Source: Aquabacterium soli | GTDB lineage: Bacteria; Pseudomonadota; Gammaproteobacteria; Burkholderiales; Burkholderiaceae_C | NCBI RefSeq assembly: GCF_003933735.1 | Contig: NZ_RSED01000001.1 | Span: forward strand, 186,001-250,000 | Reading direction: 5' to 3' | Length of the DNA: 64,000 nucleotides | Shown: in pieces, positions 36,556-45,572 of the stretch | Layout of the letters: every line of letters starts with the position of its first letter | Position numbering within the stretch: position 1 is the first letter of the stretch | The notes under the pieces: model-generated | The model's database searches: none | What the model saw: only the letters and a program-made list of their open reading frames with translations | Told to the model about the DNA's origin: nothing | Program-made: the position numbers and the translations under genes

Positions 36556-37665
36556 ATGCGTGATCTGTCCGTTCCTGCCTTGCCGATGGGGCCCTTGGGA
36601 CGCCCCGGCCTGGCCGTGGTGGCCCTGGCCCTGCTGTGGCTGGCCGGTTGTGCCACCGGTCCGGGGCCAGGCAGCGGCACGGGCCAGACGCCGCGCCCTG
36701 GCACCAGCAGCCGCGATGGCGCCCCCGCCAGCCCCCCGCCCGACTTGGCCAAGGTGCCTGATGCCGAGCCGCGCATCGAGCCCGTCCGCCGGGGGGGGCC
36801 CAACAAGCCTTACGTGGTGCTGGGGCAAGGCTACGAACCGCTCGAGGGCGATGTCAGCTTCAGGCAGCGGGGAGGCGCCTCCTGGTATGGCACCAAGTTC
36901 CATGGTCGCCGCACAGCCAGTGGCGAGGTCTACAGCATGTACGGCATGACCGCGGCGCACCGCACCCTGCCCATCCCCAGCTACGCGCGGGTGCGCGATG
37001 TGCGATCGGGCAAGGAGATCATCGTGCGCATCAACGACCGAGGCCCTTTCCACAGCAGCCGCGTGATCGACCTGAGCTACACGGCCGCGGTCAAGCTCGA
37101 CATGCTCAGCAAGGGCAGCATCGAGGTCGAGATCGAGCGCCTGACCTTCGACCAGATCCGCACGGGCCAGTGGCGCTCTGAAACCTCGGTGGCCAAGGTG
37201 GACACGGCCCCGCCGCCGATGGTGGTGGCGCCATCGCCCGCTCCCGCCCTGGCCTTGAGCACGCCGGCACCGGCCCTGGAGCCCGTGGACCCTGGCGAGC
37301 ATGACCCCATCCTGGCACTGGCCTCGCAGCTGGACGACGCCTCACCTCCGCCCGCAGCCGCCTCGTCGCGCGGCGACGCGGTGCCTGCCGCGCCGGCCGT
37401 GGTCCAGTCCCGCGCCTTCACGCCGGCCTCCAAGGGCTTCTGGGTGCAACTGGCCGCGTTCAGCCAGCGTGCGGGTGTGGACGCCTTCCAGAAGCGGGTG
37501 GCTGACGAGATGATCAACCTGTCGCCCTTGCTGGGCGTGTTCCAGGAAGGCCAGGTGTACCGCCTCCAGGCCGGGCCCTACGCTTCCAAGAACGATGCAC
37601 AGGCCGTGGCCGGCCGCGTGCGGGATGCGCTGCGCCTGGCCCCCATGGTGGTGGAGCGACGCTGA
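36556..37665 (+). CDS. rlpA: RlpA-family septal-ring lytic transglycosylase lipoprotein with SPOR domain
   Basis: Cleaves denuded glycan strands during division. 369 residues from ATG 36556. Lipobox LAGC with Cys32, a Gly/Pro/Thr-rich linker, then the double-psi beta-barrel RlpA domain (about 105-200): ASWYGTKFHGRRTASGE, MTAAHRTLPIPSYARV, VRINDRGPFHSSRVIDLS with the catalytic-type Glu and Asp residues. A Pro/Ala-rich spacer leads to a C-terminal SPOR domain (about 293-369, FWVQLAAFSQRAGVDAF, YRLQAGPYASKNDAQ) that binds denuded septal peptidoglycan. A run of eight G lies in the linker-coding part. In many relatives rlpA follows rodA; here it is separated by about 5 kb. Confidence 0.93.
   Translation: MRDLSVPALPMGPLGRPGLAVVALALLWLAGCATGPGPGSGTGQTPRPGTSSRDGAPASPPPDLAKVPDAEPRIEPVRRGGPNKPYVVLGQGYEPLEGDVSFRQRGGASWYGTKFHGRRTASGEVYSMYGMTAAHRTLPIPSYARVRDVRSGKEIIVRINDRGPFHSSRVIDLSYTAAVKLDMLSKGSIEVEIERLTFDQIRTGQWRSETSVAKVDTAPPPMVVAPSPAPALALSTPAPALEPVDPGEHDPILALASQLDDASPPPAAASSRGDAVPAAPAVVQSRAFTPASKGFWVQLAAFSQRAGVDAFQKRVADEMINLSPLLGVFQEGQVYRLQAGPYASKNDAQAVAGRVRDALRLAPMVVERR
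36791..36798 (+). repeat. rlpA: Poly-G (8) tract inside rlpA
   Basis: Eight consecutive G in codons about 79-81 (R-R-G-G-P-N-K), upstream of the catalytic domain. A one-base slip would frameshift the protein before its enzyme domain. Confidence 0.95.
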
Positions 37666-37701
37666 GCTGCTCCCGATCGACGACGAGACAACGACAAGAA
37701 G

Positions 37702-38574
37702 ATGCTGACGAGCAGGATGTGGCCGGTGCTGGGCCTGTTGTTCAACGCCCTGGTGTGGGGTGTGTCCTGGTGGCCCTTGCGCCAGTTGCAGGCCCAGGGC
37801 CTGCATGCACTCTGGGCCACGGCCTTCTTCCTGGCCATCGGCGTGCTGGTGATCACGGCCTCGCGGCCCGCCGCCTGGCGCATCGTGGCCACGCGGCCAC
37901 GCCTGTGGGCGCTGGCACTGGCGGCCGGTGCCACCAATGCAGCCTTCAACTGGGGCGTGAGTGCGGGCGATGTGGTGCGCGTGGTGCTGCTGTTCTACCT
38001 GATGCCCGTGTGGGCCGCGCTGCTGGCCTGGTGGATGCTGGGTGAGCGCATCACGCCCGGCGCGCTGATGCGCGTGGGCCTGGCGCTGGCGGGTGCCGTG
38101 CTGGTGCTGCGGCCCCCGGCCGGGGGCTGGCCCGTCTTCGACGGCCTGGCCGACTGGCTGGGCCTGGCGGGAGGGGTGGGCTTTGCCTTCACCAACGTGC
38201 TGTTGCGACAGATGGCCCATGAGCAGGCACCAGTGCGCGCGCTGGCCATGTTCAGTGGCGGCGTGGCCCTGCCCGTGGCGCTCGGGCTGGTGCTCATGTG
38301 GCAAGGGCAGGTGCCCGCCCCACCGACGCCGCAGGCGGCCTGGCTGTGGCTGGCGCTGGGCATGGGCCTGCTGTTCGTGGCGTCGAACATGGCGCTGCAG
38401 TACGCTGCCGCGCGCCTGCCCGTGCGCATCACCTCGGTGATCATGCTGACCGAGGTGGTGTTTGCGGCCGTGACCTCGGTGTGGTGGGGCGGCGGCTCGC
38501 TCAGTCTGCCGGTGCTGGTCGGCGGTGCCTTGATCCTGTCGGCAGCGGTGCTGGCCGCACGCGACAAGTCCTGA
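37702..38574 (+). CDS. EamA/DMT-superfamily transporter
   Basis: 290-residue inner-membrane protein with ten predicted helices arranged as two five-helix EamA repeats. Recognisable features: LLFNALVWGVSWWPLRQL in helix 1, FYLMPVWAALLAWWMLGERITPGAL closing the first repeat (the typical P-x-W and GE motif), and VIMLTEVVFAAVTSVWWGG in the second. The substrate (amino acid, nucleobase or other metabolite) cannot be told from sequence. Starts 36 bp after rlpA. Confidence 0.9.
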   Translation: MLTSRMWPVLGLLFNALVWGVSWWPLRQLQAQGLHALWATAFFLAIGVLVITASRPAAWRIVATRPRLWALALAAGATNAAFNWGVSAGDVVRVVLLFYLMPVWAALLAWWMLGERITPGALMRVGLALAGAVLVLRPPAGGWPVFDGLADWLGLAGGVGFAFTNVLLRQMAHEQAPVRALAMFSGGVALPVALGLVLMWQGQVPAPPTPQAAWLWLALGMGLLFVASNMALQYAAARLPVRITSVIMLTEVVFAAVTSVWWGGGSLSLPVLVGGALILSAAVLAARDKS

Positions 38575-38583
38575 GCGGGCTGA

Positions 38584-39690
38584 TCAGCCGCGCAGCGTGC
38601 GCGAATGCGCGTGCACCGTGTCCACCAGCGTGCTCACATGCTCAGGGGGCGTGAACTGGCTGATGCCGTGGCCCAGGTTGAAGATGTGCCCGCCGGTCGC
38701 GCCCGGTGCGCCGAAGCTGTCCAGCGTGCGGATCACCTCGGCCCGGATCTGCTCGGGCTGGGCGAACAGCACATTGGGATCCAGGTTGCCCTGCAAGGCG
38801 ACGCGGTCCTGCACGCGCTGACGGGCCTGGCCCAGGTTCACAGTCCAGTCCAGGCCGACCACATCGCAGCCGGTGTCGGCGATCTGCTCCAGCCACAGGC
38901 CGCCGCCCTTGGTGAACACGATGTGCGGGATGCGCACGCCGTCATGCTCCTTCTTGAGCTGGCTGAGCACGCGCTGCGTGTAGGCCAGGCTGAAGGCCTG
39001 GAAGTTGCCGTCGGCCAGCACGCCGCCCCACGAGTCGAAGATCATCACGGCCTGCGCGCCCGCCGCGATCTGCGTGTTCAGGTACAGGGCCACGGCATCG
39101 GCGTTGACCTGCAGGATGCGGTGCATCAGGTCGGGGCGCTGGTACATCATGGTTTTGACCAGGCGGTAATCATCCGAGCCGCTGCCCTCGACCATGTAGC
39201 AGGCCAGCGTCCAGGGACTGCCCGAGAACCCGATCAGCGGCACACGGCCGGCGCCATCGGCGTTGGTCAGGGCGCCGCGGATGGTGCTCACGGCATCGAA
39301 CACGTAGCGCAGCTTGTCCATGTCGGGCACGGCCAGCGCGGCCACGGCCGCCTCGTCGCGCACGGGGCTGGCGAAGCGCGGGCCCTCGCCCTGCGCGAAG
39401 CTCAGGCCCAGGCCCATGGCGTCGGGAACGGTCAGGATGTCGCTGAACAGGATGGCGGCGTCCAGGTCGTAGCGCGCCAGCGGCTGCAGCGTCACCTCGC
39501 AGGCGTGGTCGCGGTTGGTGGCCAGGCCCATGAAGCTGCCGGCCTTGGCCCGAGTGTCTCGGTACTCGGGCAGGTAGCGGCCGGCCTGGCGCATCAGCCA
39601 CACGGGCGTGCAGTCGGTGGGCAGGCGCAGGCAGGCCCGCAGGAAACGGTCGTTGGCCAGACGGGGCAGGGCGGTGGTGGGCGAGGTCAT
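38584..39690 (-). CDS. hemE: Uroporphyrinogen decarboxylase
   Basis: Decarboxylates the four acetate side chains of uroporphyrinogen III to give coproporphyrinogen III in haem synthesis. 368 residues from ATG 39690. Signature 1 [16 protein letters not shown], the catalytic Asp region [25 protein letters not shown] and signature 2 [17 protein letters not shown] are intact. Divergent from the acyltransferase gene at 39771 with about 80 bp between starts. Confidence 0.97.
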   Translation of the reverse strand: MTSPTTALPRLANDRFLRACLRLPTDCTPVWLMRQAGRYLPEYRDTRAKAGSFMGLATNRDHACEVTLQPLARYDLDAAILFSDILTVPDAMGLGLSFAQGEGPRFASPVRDEAAVAALAVPDMDKLRYVFDAVSTIRGALTNADGAGRVPLIGFSGSPWTLACYMVEGSGSDDYRLVKTMMYQRPDLMHRILQVNADAVALYLNTQIAAGAQAVMIFDSWGGVLADGNFQAFSLAYTQRVLSQLKKEHDGVRIPHIVFTKGGGLWLEQIADTGCDVVGLDWTVNLGQARQRVQDRVALQGNLDPNVLFAQPEQIRAEVIRTLDSFGAPGATGGHIFNLGHGISQFTPPEHVSTLVDTVHAHSRTLRG

Positions 39691-39770
39691 CCGGGCATTG
39701 TAGGCACGCGATCGAGGGGTGGCGCAAATCAGGAGGCGGCGCCCACGCAGGGTCTGGCACCATCGGGTGC

Positions 39771-41165
39771 ATGGCTGTCGCACCTACACCTTCATCCCTG
39801 GCCGCACCCACGCTGGCCCTGAACCACACCGAGCATGCCTACATCGCCGTCGAAGGGCTGGCGGGCTCGATGGTGATCACCTACATGCTGCAGTTCAACG
39901 AGGCCATCGAGCCGGCCCGGCTGCGTGCCGTGCTGCGGGAACTGGTCAGCGCATGGCCGCGCTTTCGCGGGGTGGTCGAGGCGGGCCTGCACTCGCACCG
40001 CATGCGCATCCTGCCGGACAACGAGACCACCGACCAGCTGTTCGACGTGGCCTGGCGCGAAGACGCGCACGTCGATGCGGGCGATCCGGCCGCGCTGGAG
40101 CGCCTGCACCACCAGATCCTCAACGAAGTGGTGCCGCTGGAGCACGGCCTGCTGTGCCGCTTCCGCTTCGTGCCGCATGCCACCTCACCCGCGCTGTTCC
40201 TGTCGGTACACCACATCCTGTTCGATGGACGCTCGGCCCTGCAGTTCCTGACCGACCTGCTGGCGCGTCTCAACGGTGGGCCGCGCATTCCCGCGCAGCC
40301 GCTGGAAGCGGCCTCGCACCTGGGGGCGCTGGCGCCGGCGTCCGTGCTGCAATGGCCCGTCAAGCTGTGGCGCTCTTTCCAGCACCGCGCCCGCGAGGGC
40401 AAGCTGCTCAAGAGCCTGCACATCCAGCAGGCCGCGCCGCAAGGCCATCCCTACCTGAGCATCCACATGCTGCGCCACCACACGGTGCCGGTGGACACCC
40501 AGGATCTGCGCCGCGTGGCGCGCATCCTGGACCTCAGCGTCAACAGCCTGGTCACGCTGGCGCTGTGCGAGACCTACCTGTCCTACGCGCCCAATGACGC
40601 GCTGGCCGGCGCAGTGGTGCGCCAGTCGGTCGACCTGCGGCGCTATTACCCGCAGCAAGCCGGCCACAAGCCCAGGCTGTTGTGGGGCAACCATGTGGGC
40701 GCCTTCCTGGTCACCGAGGTGGGGCGCAAATCGCTGCGCGAGCGGGCGGCCTCCATCAAGGCGCAGATCGACGAGGGCATGGACCGTTTCGAGCGCCGCG
40801 AGATGCTGTGGGGGCAGTTACCCGGCATGGCCATGCCGGTGCTGGGCCGCACGCTGCTGTCGCACATCGTGCATGGCATGCAGCGCAAGGGGCGCATGCC
40901 GCGCATCAGCTGCCACGCCACCAGCCTGGGCAACGTGTCCAAGCTCAATGCGCCGGATGCCAAACTGCGCATGGTCAAGCTGGTGGCGGCAGTGCCCAGC
41001 GTGTCCATGCTGCACGTGGTGACCGAGCTCGATGGCCAGTTGCTGTTGCCCGTGGTCTGGCAGCGCTGCGATGCCACGGTCGAGCAGGTCGACGAGTACC
41101 TGAGCCGGGTGGATGACACCCTGGCGCGCATCATTGACGAAGGCAAGGCCCTGGTGGGCGGCTGA
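39771..41165 (+). CDS. Condensation-domain-like CoA-dependent acyltransferase
   Basis: 464 residues of the chloramphenicol-acetyltransferase/condensation fold. The catalytic HHxxxDG motif is exact: H147-H148-I-L-F-D152-G153. A second-half feature [15 protein letters not shown] and GNHVGAFLV also fit PapA/WS-DGAT or stand-alone condensation proteins. Such enzymes form esters or amides from CoA- or carrier-bound acyl groups; substrates are unknown. It lacks adenylation and carrier domains. It is convergent with the ABC/GH3 operon to the right and may act in the same pathway, which is inference from position. RBS region overlaps the hemE promoter region. Confidence 0.82.
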   Translation: MAVAPTPSSLAAPTLALNHTEHAYIAVEGLAGSMVITYMLQFNEAIEPARLRAVLRELVSAWPRFRGVVEAGLHSHRMRILPDNETTDQLFDVAWREDAHVDAGDPAALERLHHQILNEVVPLEHGLLCRFRFVPHATSPALFLSVHHILFDGRSALQFLTDLLARLNGGPRIPAQPLEAASHLGALAPASVLQWPVKLWRSFQHRAREGKLLKSLHIQQAAPQGHPYLSIHMLRHHTVPVDTQDLRRVARILDLSVNSLVTLALCETYLSYAPNDALAGAVVRQSVDLRRYYPQQAGHKPRLLWGNHVGAFLVTEVGRKSLRERAASIKAQIDEGMDRFERREMLWGQLPGMAMPVLGRTLLSHIVHGMQRKGRMPRISCHATSLGNVSKLNAPDAKLRMVKLVAAVPSVSMLHVVTELDGQLLLPVVWQRCDATVEQVDEYLSRVDDTLARIIDEGKALVGG

Positions 41166-41217
41166 AGCCGCAGAAGACCGAGGCAGCCTGGCCGTGCTCG
41201 GCCGGGCTGCCCACCCA

Positions 41218-42342
41218 TCAATTGAGCGTCTTGCGGTAGCTCTTGATCGAGGTCACCAGGAACACCAGGAAGGCCACCCCGATGGGCCACAGGTTGGGCC
41301 ACATGTCGGCGATGCCGAATTCCTTGAGGAACACGCCCCGCGCCCCGCGGATGAAGTAGGTCATCGGCAGGGTGGACGATATCCACTGCGCCCAGGCCGG
41401 CATGCCGCTGTACGGGAACATGAAACCCGACAGCATGATGGTCGGCATCATGTAGTAGAACGACAGCTGCATGGCCTGGATCTGTGATTGCGCCGCGGTC
41501 GAGATCAAGATGCCCACCATCAGCGTGGTCACGCCGTAGACGAACAGCAGCGAGGCCAGGGCCCAGGCGCTGCCCGTCAGCGGCATCTTGAACAGCCAGA
41601 AGGCGATGGCCAGGATGCTGAGCACCTGCACGATCCCCATGAAGAAGTAGGGGATCATCTTGCCGACGATCACCTCCGATGGCGCCGTGGGCGTCACCAT
41701 CATGAACTCCATCGAGCCGCGCTCCTTCTCGCGCGTGATCGACATGGCCGTCATCATGATCAGCGACATGTTCAGGATCATGCCCACCACCCCGGGGATG
41801 ATGTAGAAGGTGTGTTCGCTGGACGGGTTGAAGCGCCGCTGCACGCGCACATCCACGTTGGGGCCGATGCTGGGCTGGTGCAGCTGGTCCTTGCGCAGGA
41901 TGTGGGCGGCCACCTGCCGCGCCACCTCGCCGGTGGACGATATGGCGCCATTCAGCGAGACCGGGTCGGTCGCATCGGCCTCCACCAGCAACTGCGCTGT
42001 CTTGCCAGCCATCAGGTTGCGCGTGAAATCGGGTGGGATCTCGATCACCACGGAGGTCTTGGCCTTGCGCAGGTATTCGCTGGCCTGCTCGGCCGACATC
42101 TCGCGCGGGTCCACCTTCAGGTAGACGCTCTGGATCAGGGCAGCACGGTACAGGCGCGAGAACTCGCTCTTGTCGTGGTCCACCATGATGGTGTCGATGT
42201 GTCGCGGATCGGGGTTGATGGCGTAGCCGAACACGATCACGTAGCTGATGGTGGCGACCATCAGGGACATGAAGGTGAGCCGGTCGCGCACCATGTGCAG
42301 CCACTCTTTCTGGGCGATGGCGTAGATGCGATGGGGAGACAT
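41218..42342 (-). CDS. ABC-2 type transporter permease (YhhJ/YbhR-like)
   Basis: 374-residue inner-membrane half of an exporter. One N-terminal helix (about 25-44, FMSLMVATISYVIVFGYAIN), a large periplasmic domain of about 150 residues (TIMVDHDKSEFSRLYRAAL...LVEADATDPVSLNGAI), then five C-terminal helices (GVVGMILNMSLIMMTAMSI, MIPYFFMGIVQVLSILAIAF and following). The motif EKERGSMEFMMVTP is typical of this family. It follows the ATPase gene by 13 bp and is the last gene of the six-gene operon. With the lipoprotein membrane-fusion protein it resembles YbhFSR/Mac-like drug or metabolite exporters. Confidence 0.92.
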   Translation of the reverse strand: MSPHRIYAIAQKEWLHMVRDRLTFMSLMVATISYVIVFGYAINPDPRHIDTIMVDHDKSEFSRLYRAALIQSVYLKVDPREMSAEQASEYLRKAKTSVVIEIPPDFTRNLMAGKTAQLLVEADATDPVSLNGAISSTGEVARQVAAHILRKDQLHQPSIGPNVDVRVQRRFNPSSEHTFYIIPGVVGMILNMSLIMMTAMSITREKERGSMEFMMVTPTAPSEVIVGKMIPYFFMGIVQVLSILAIAFWLFKMPLTGSAWALASLLFVYGVTTLMVGILISTAAQSQIQAMQLSFYYMMPTIMLSGFMFPYSGMPAWAQWISSTLPMTYFIRGARGVFLKEFGIADMWPNLWPIGVAFLVFLVTSIKSYRKTLN

Positions 42343-42355
42343 GACTGCTTTGCGC

Positions 42356-43291
42356 TCAGAAAGAGGTGTTGGTGCCCTGCTGCTGCAGGGTCAGGTGGAA
42401 GAAGACGTCTTCCAGGCCCACGTCGATCTCGTGCACCGCGCCGGCCGAATCGCCCAGGGTCTGCAGCCAGCTGGCCACATCCTCCTTGGAGCGGGCCACC
42501 AGGCGCACGCTGTTGCCCTGGCGCGAAAGGCGCACCACGCGTGGGTCGCGGCTGATGGCCACCAGGTCCACGGGGCCCTTCAGGCCCACCTGCATGGCCA
42601 CCAGGTGGCTCTTGGCGATCACCTCTTCAGGCTTGTCGTCGACCAGCAGCCGGCCATAGAGCATGTAGGCCAGGCGATGCGAGCGCATGGCCTCGTCCAT
42701 GTAGTGGGTGCTGACCAGGGTAGACACGCCGCTGGCCGAGATCTCCTGCAGGATGTCCCAGAAGGCCTCGCGGGCCTTCGGGTCCACGCCGGCAGTGGGT
42801 TCGTCCAGCAGCAGCAGCTTGGGGCGGTGCGACATGGCGCAGGCCAGTGCCAGGCGCTGCTTCCAGCCGCCCGACAGTGTGCCCACCAGTTGCTTGTCGC
42901 GGCCCAGGTCGTCGAAGGCGAACTGCTTGACCAGTTCGTTCAGGCGGCCCGGGATGTCCTTCACGCCGTACAGGCGGCAGACGAACTCCAGGTTCTCGCG
43001 CACCGTCAGGTCTGGGTAGAGGCTGAAGTGCTGCGTCATGTAGCCCAGCAGCGGCTTGATCTTGTCCGACTGCGTGGCGATGTCGTAGCCCATGCAGGTG
43101 CCACCGCCCGAGGTGAGCGGCACCAGGCCGCACATCATCCGGATGGCCGTGGTCTTGCCGCTGCCGTTGGGGCCCAGGAAGGCATAGAGCTGCCCTGGCT
43201 CGATCGTCATGTCGAGCTGATCGACGACCGTGTGCGTGCCAAAGGTCTTGGTGAGGTTCTTGACCTCGATGAGGGTGGTCGCTGAAGACAC
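42356..43291 (-). CDS. ABC transporter ATP-binding protein
   Basis: 311 residues from GTG 43291 (AAAGG about 8 bases upstream); a longer frame to 43390 overlaps the upstream gene and has an Arg/Pro-rich start. Walker A GPNGSGKTT (40-48), Q-loop YMTQHFSLYPDL, ABC signature LSGGWKQRLALACA, Walker B LLLLDEPTAGVD and the switch His in VSTHYMDEA are intact. The C-terminal about 80 residues are the regulatory extension usual in YbhF/CcmA-like exporters. Energises the permease at 41218. Confidence 0.94.
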   Translation of the reverse strand: MSSATTLIEVKNLTKTFGTHTVVDQLDMTIEPGQLYAFLGPNGSGKTTAIRMMCGLVPLTSGGGTCMGYDIATQSDKIKPLLGYMTQHFSLYPDLTVRENLEFVCRLYGVKDIPGRLNELVKQFAFDDLGRDKQLVGTLSGGWKQRLALACAMSHRPKLLLLDEPTAGVDPKAREAFWDILQEISASGVSTLVSTHYMDEAMRSHRLAYMLYGRLLVDDKPEEVIAKSHLVAMQVGLKGPVDLVAISRDPRVVRLSRQGNSVRLVARSKEDVASWLQTLGDSAGAVHEIDVGLEDVFFHLTLQQQGTNTSF

Positions 43292-43322
43292 GTCGGGCCT
43301 TTCGCTTTCGTCGTGTCTGCGG

Positions 43323-44342
43323 TCAGCCTTGTGTCTGGGCCAGGACCACGCCCACCGGGGTGCCGGGGGGCACGGAGCACTTGCTGGCACCTTCGATGCG
43401 GCCTTCGGTCAGGAAGCTCAGGCGGTCACGCAGCTCGGGGCCGAACATCAGCGGGTTGGTGTACTCGGGGCGGGCGCTCACGCGGGTGGTGCGGGCCGTC
43501 AGGGTTTCGTCGCAGCCCGACACCTTCACCTGGAACTGCGAGCCGGGCAAAAAGCGCGGGCGCAGGTCGTTGGGCACGAAGAAGCGCACGCGCAGGCTGT
43601 CCTTCTGCAGGATGGACAGCACCGAGGCACCGGTCTGCGCGAACTCGCCCTGGCGCACGAAGATCTCCTGCACCACGCCATCGACGGGGGCCGTGACCTG
43701 CTTTTGCTGCAGCAGCCATTCCACCTGCGCCACCCCGGCCACGGCGGCCGACGCCTGGGCCGCGGCCGCGCGCTTCTCGTCGTCGCGGCCGCCTTCCTTG
43801 GCCTGGCGCAGCGCGGCGCGGGCTTCTTCGACCTGGGCCTGGGCCAGTGCCACATTGGTGCGGTCTGCGTCCACCTGCGCCTCGGCGATGAAGCCCTTCT
43901 TGACCAGGGTCTCGCTCTTCTTCAGGTTGGTCTGCATCTGGGCCAGTTGGGCCTTGGCGTAGCGCAGCTTGGCGCGCACCTGCTCCAGCTCGTCCTTGCG
44001 GGCGCCCTTGCTCAGGTTCTGTTGCTGCGATTCGGCCTGCAGTTTGCGCGCCTGGGCCTCCGCCAGTTGCGCCTGCTCGCGGTTGGATTCCAGCGTGTAG
44101 AGCTTCTCGCCGCTCTTGACGACCTGGCCTTCCTTCACGCCCATCTGGAACAGCGTGCCGGCCACCGGCGTGGCCACCGCGGTGATGTCGGCCTCGATGT
44201 AGCCAGGCAACTGGGATCGGGCATCACCTTCCAGACAGCCGCTCAGGCCGGCGGCTGCCAGCAGCAGGCTGGCACACAGCGCAGGCCGGGCCAGGGCGGG
44301 GCGGATCGGGGCGGACGAGGGGTTGAACGACAGGCGTTTCAT
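43323..44342 (-). CDS. HlyD-family membrane-fusion lipoprotein
   Basis: 339-residue periplasmic adaptor. Unusually it is a lipoprotein: lipobox LSGC with Cys36. Then a biotinyl-lipoyl half (ADITAVATPVAGTLFQMGVKEGQVV), a long alpha-hairpin coiled coil (about 85-200, REQAQLAEAQARKLQAESQ...VEEARAALRQAKEG), the second lipoyl half (VTAPVDGVVQEIFVRQGEFAQ) and a beta-barrel (VRFFVPNDLRPRFLPGSQ). It links the ABC permease to an outer-membrane channel, which is not encoded here, so a TolC-like protein is presumably shared. 31 bp upstream of the ATPase gene. Confidence 0.9.
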   Translation of the reverse strand: MKRLSFNPSSAPIRPALARPALCASLLLAAAGLSGCLEGDARSQLPGYIEADITAVATPVAGTLFQMGVKEGQVVKSGEKLYTLESNREQAQLAEAQARKLQAESQQQNLSKGARKDELEQVRAKLRYAKAQLAQMQTNLKKSETLVKKGFIAEAQVDADRTNVALAQAQVEEARAALRQAKEGGRDDEKRAAAAQASAAVAGVAQVEWLLQQKQVTAPVDGVVQEIFVRQGEFAQTGASVLSILQKDSLRVRFFVPNDLRPRFLPGSQFQVKVSGCDETLTARTTRVSARPEYTNPLMFGPELRDRLSFLTEGRIEGASKCSVPPGTPVGVVLAQTQG

Positions 44343-44405
44343 GGGAACTTCACTCAACAAAGGTCATGGAGGCAGGCTTGGCGATGGCCTGCCATGGTCA
44401 CGAGA

Positions 44406-45503
44406 TCACAGGCGCCCCAGTTCGACGAACAAGGGACGGTTGTCGATGCCGGGGCGGGGGTCCTCACCGTAGCTCAGCCAGAAGTGGCTGGAGAACAGCT
44501 TCTGGCGCTTGTAGCCGCGCGGCACCTCGACCAGCGGGTCGCCGTGCGTGATGCCGCAGGCCAGCGCATCGTACTTCTGGCCCTGGTGGGCCATGATCCA
44601 GTCGATCAGCGCACGGAACACATCCTTGTCGTCGTTCGCGACCAGCGTGGTGTGCAGGGTCAGGTAGTTCAGCACCCCGCCCACCGGCGGCAGGCGAAAG
44701 CCCCCGGCGATCGAGGCGTAGAGGTTGTACAGCGGGCGGATCAGGCCGATGGGCGGTTTGAAGCCCATCACGCGGGTCTGCTTGTAGGCCTTCTGGTTCC
44801 AGCTGCCCAGGATGCCGATGATCTGGCCGGCCTTGAACGCGAGGGCGTAGTCGCCGATCGAGATGCCCGCGTAGTACGGGTCGTTGGCCAGCACCTTCGC
44901 GAACTCGTAGCAGGGGTAGCCGTTGCGGCGCGGGGCCTCGCGGTCAAAGAAGGCCTGCATGGCGGGGACGTCGGCGGCCGTGGCCGCGCGGATCTCCACG
45001 CCGGCCGGGATGCGCGGCTTGATCTTGCGCGTGAAGATGAAGCTCGTCTCGATCGTGTGGCTGACCCAGTAGTCGAACAGCACGCCATCGGCCGCGTTCT
45101 TGGCGGCCTCGAGCGGGGCCACGTTGTCCTTGATCACGATGCCCTGCAGCAGATCGGTGGTGCTGCGGTATTCCTTCTGGGCCACGAACATCTGCGAGGC
45201 GATGCCGCGGCGGCGGTAGTACGGGTCCACGCGCGTGTCGCCCGAGTAGTACACGCGGCGGCGCTGGCCACTGATGTACAGGTCGCGGCCGGAGATCACC
45301 GTCAGGCCGGCCAGCACCTCGGGGCGCTCGGAGTCGTCGGCCACGGCCAGCACGAACTCGTCGCCGATCACCTTGGCGCCGATGAAGAAATCCGGCTGGC
45401 GCTGAAAGCACATTTCGGCCGGCCCCGGCATCGTGATCTTGCTGATCAGATCATGGATCTTGGGATTGTCGGCGGGCGTGCCGAGACGCACGGTGATGGT
45501 CAT
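44406..45503 (-). CDS. GNAT-fold acyltransferase-like protein
   Basis: 365 residues. The N-terminal half has a GNAT pattern: TVRLGTPADNPKIHDLI, then VYYSGDTRVDPYYRRRGIASQMFV, where RRRGIAS is the acyl-CoA pyrophosphate-binding loop. A second GNAT-like unit begins at about 165 (VEIRAATAADVPAMQAFFDRE), so it may be a tandem GNAT. It shares the SGDTxV signature with the operon's first gene at 47216-48103. Substrate unknown; N-acylation in the same pathway as the GH3 enzyme is inferred from the operon. Third gene of six; gaps of 63-69 bp on each side. Confidence 0.78.
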   Translation of the reverse strand: MTITVRLGTPADNPKIHDLISKITMPGPAEMCFQRQPDFFIGAKVIGDEFVLAVADDSERPEVLAGLTVISGRDLYISGQRRRVYYSGDTRVDPYYRRRGIASQMFVAQKEYRSTTDLLQGIVIKDNVAPLEAAKNAADGVLFDYWVSHTIETSFIFTRKIKPRIPAGVEIRAATAADVPAMQAFFDREAPRRNGYPCYEFAKVLANDPYYAGISIGDYALAFKAGQIIGILGSWNQKAYKQTRVMGFKPPIGLIRPLYNLYASIAGGFRLPPVGGVLNYLTLHTTLVANDDKDVFRALIDWIMAHQGQKYDALACGITHGDPLVEVPRGYKRQKLFSSHFWLSYGEDPRPGIDNRPLFVELGRL

Positions 45504-45572
45504 GGAGTCCTCGTCGAATGCGTTGGGTGGTGCGGCGTGGTGGGTACTGCTGAGGCCGGAACGTCGGTGACG

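Noticed and set aside
36394-37302. N-terminal extension of the pcaC-pcaD frame to 37302
   Set aside because: The extra 300 codons are antisense to rlpA and low complexity; the PcaC fold begins at ATG 36393.
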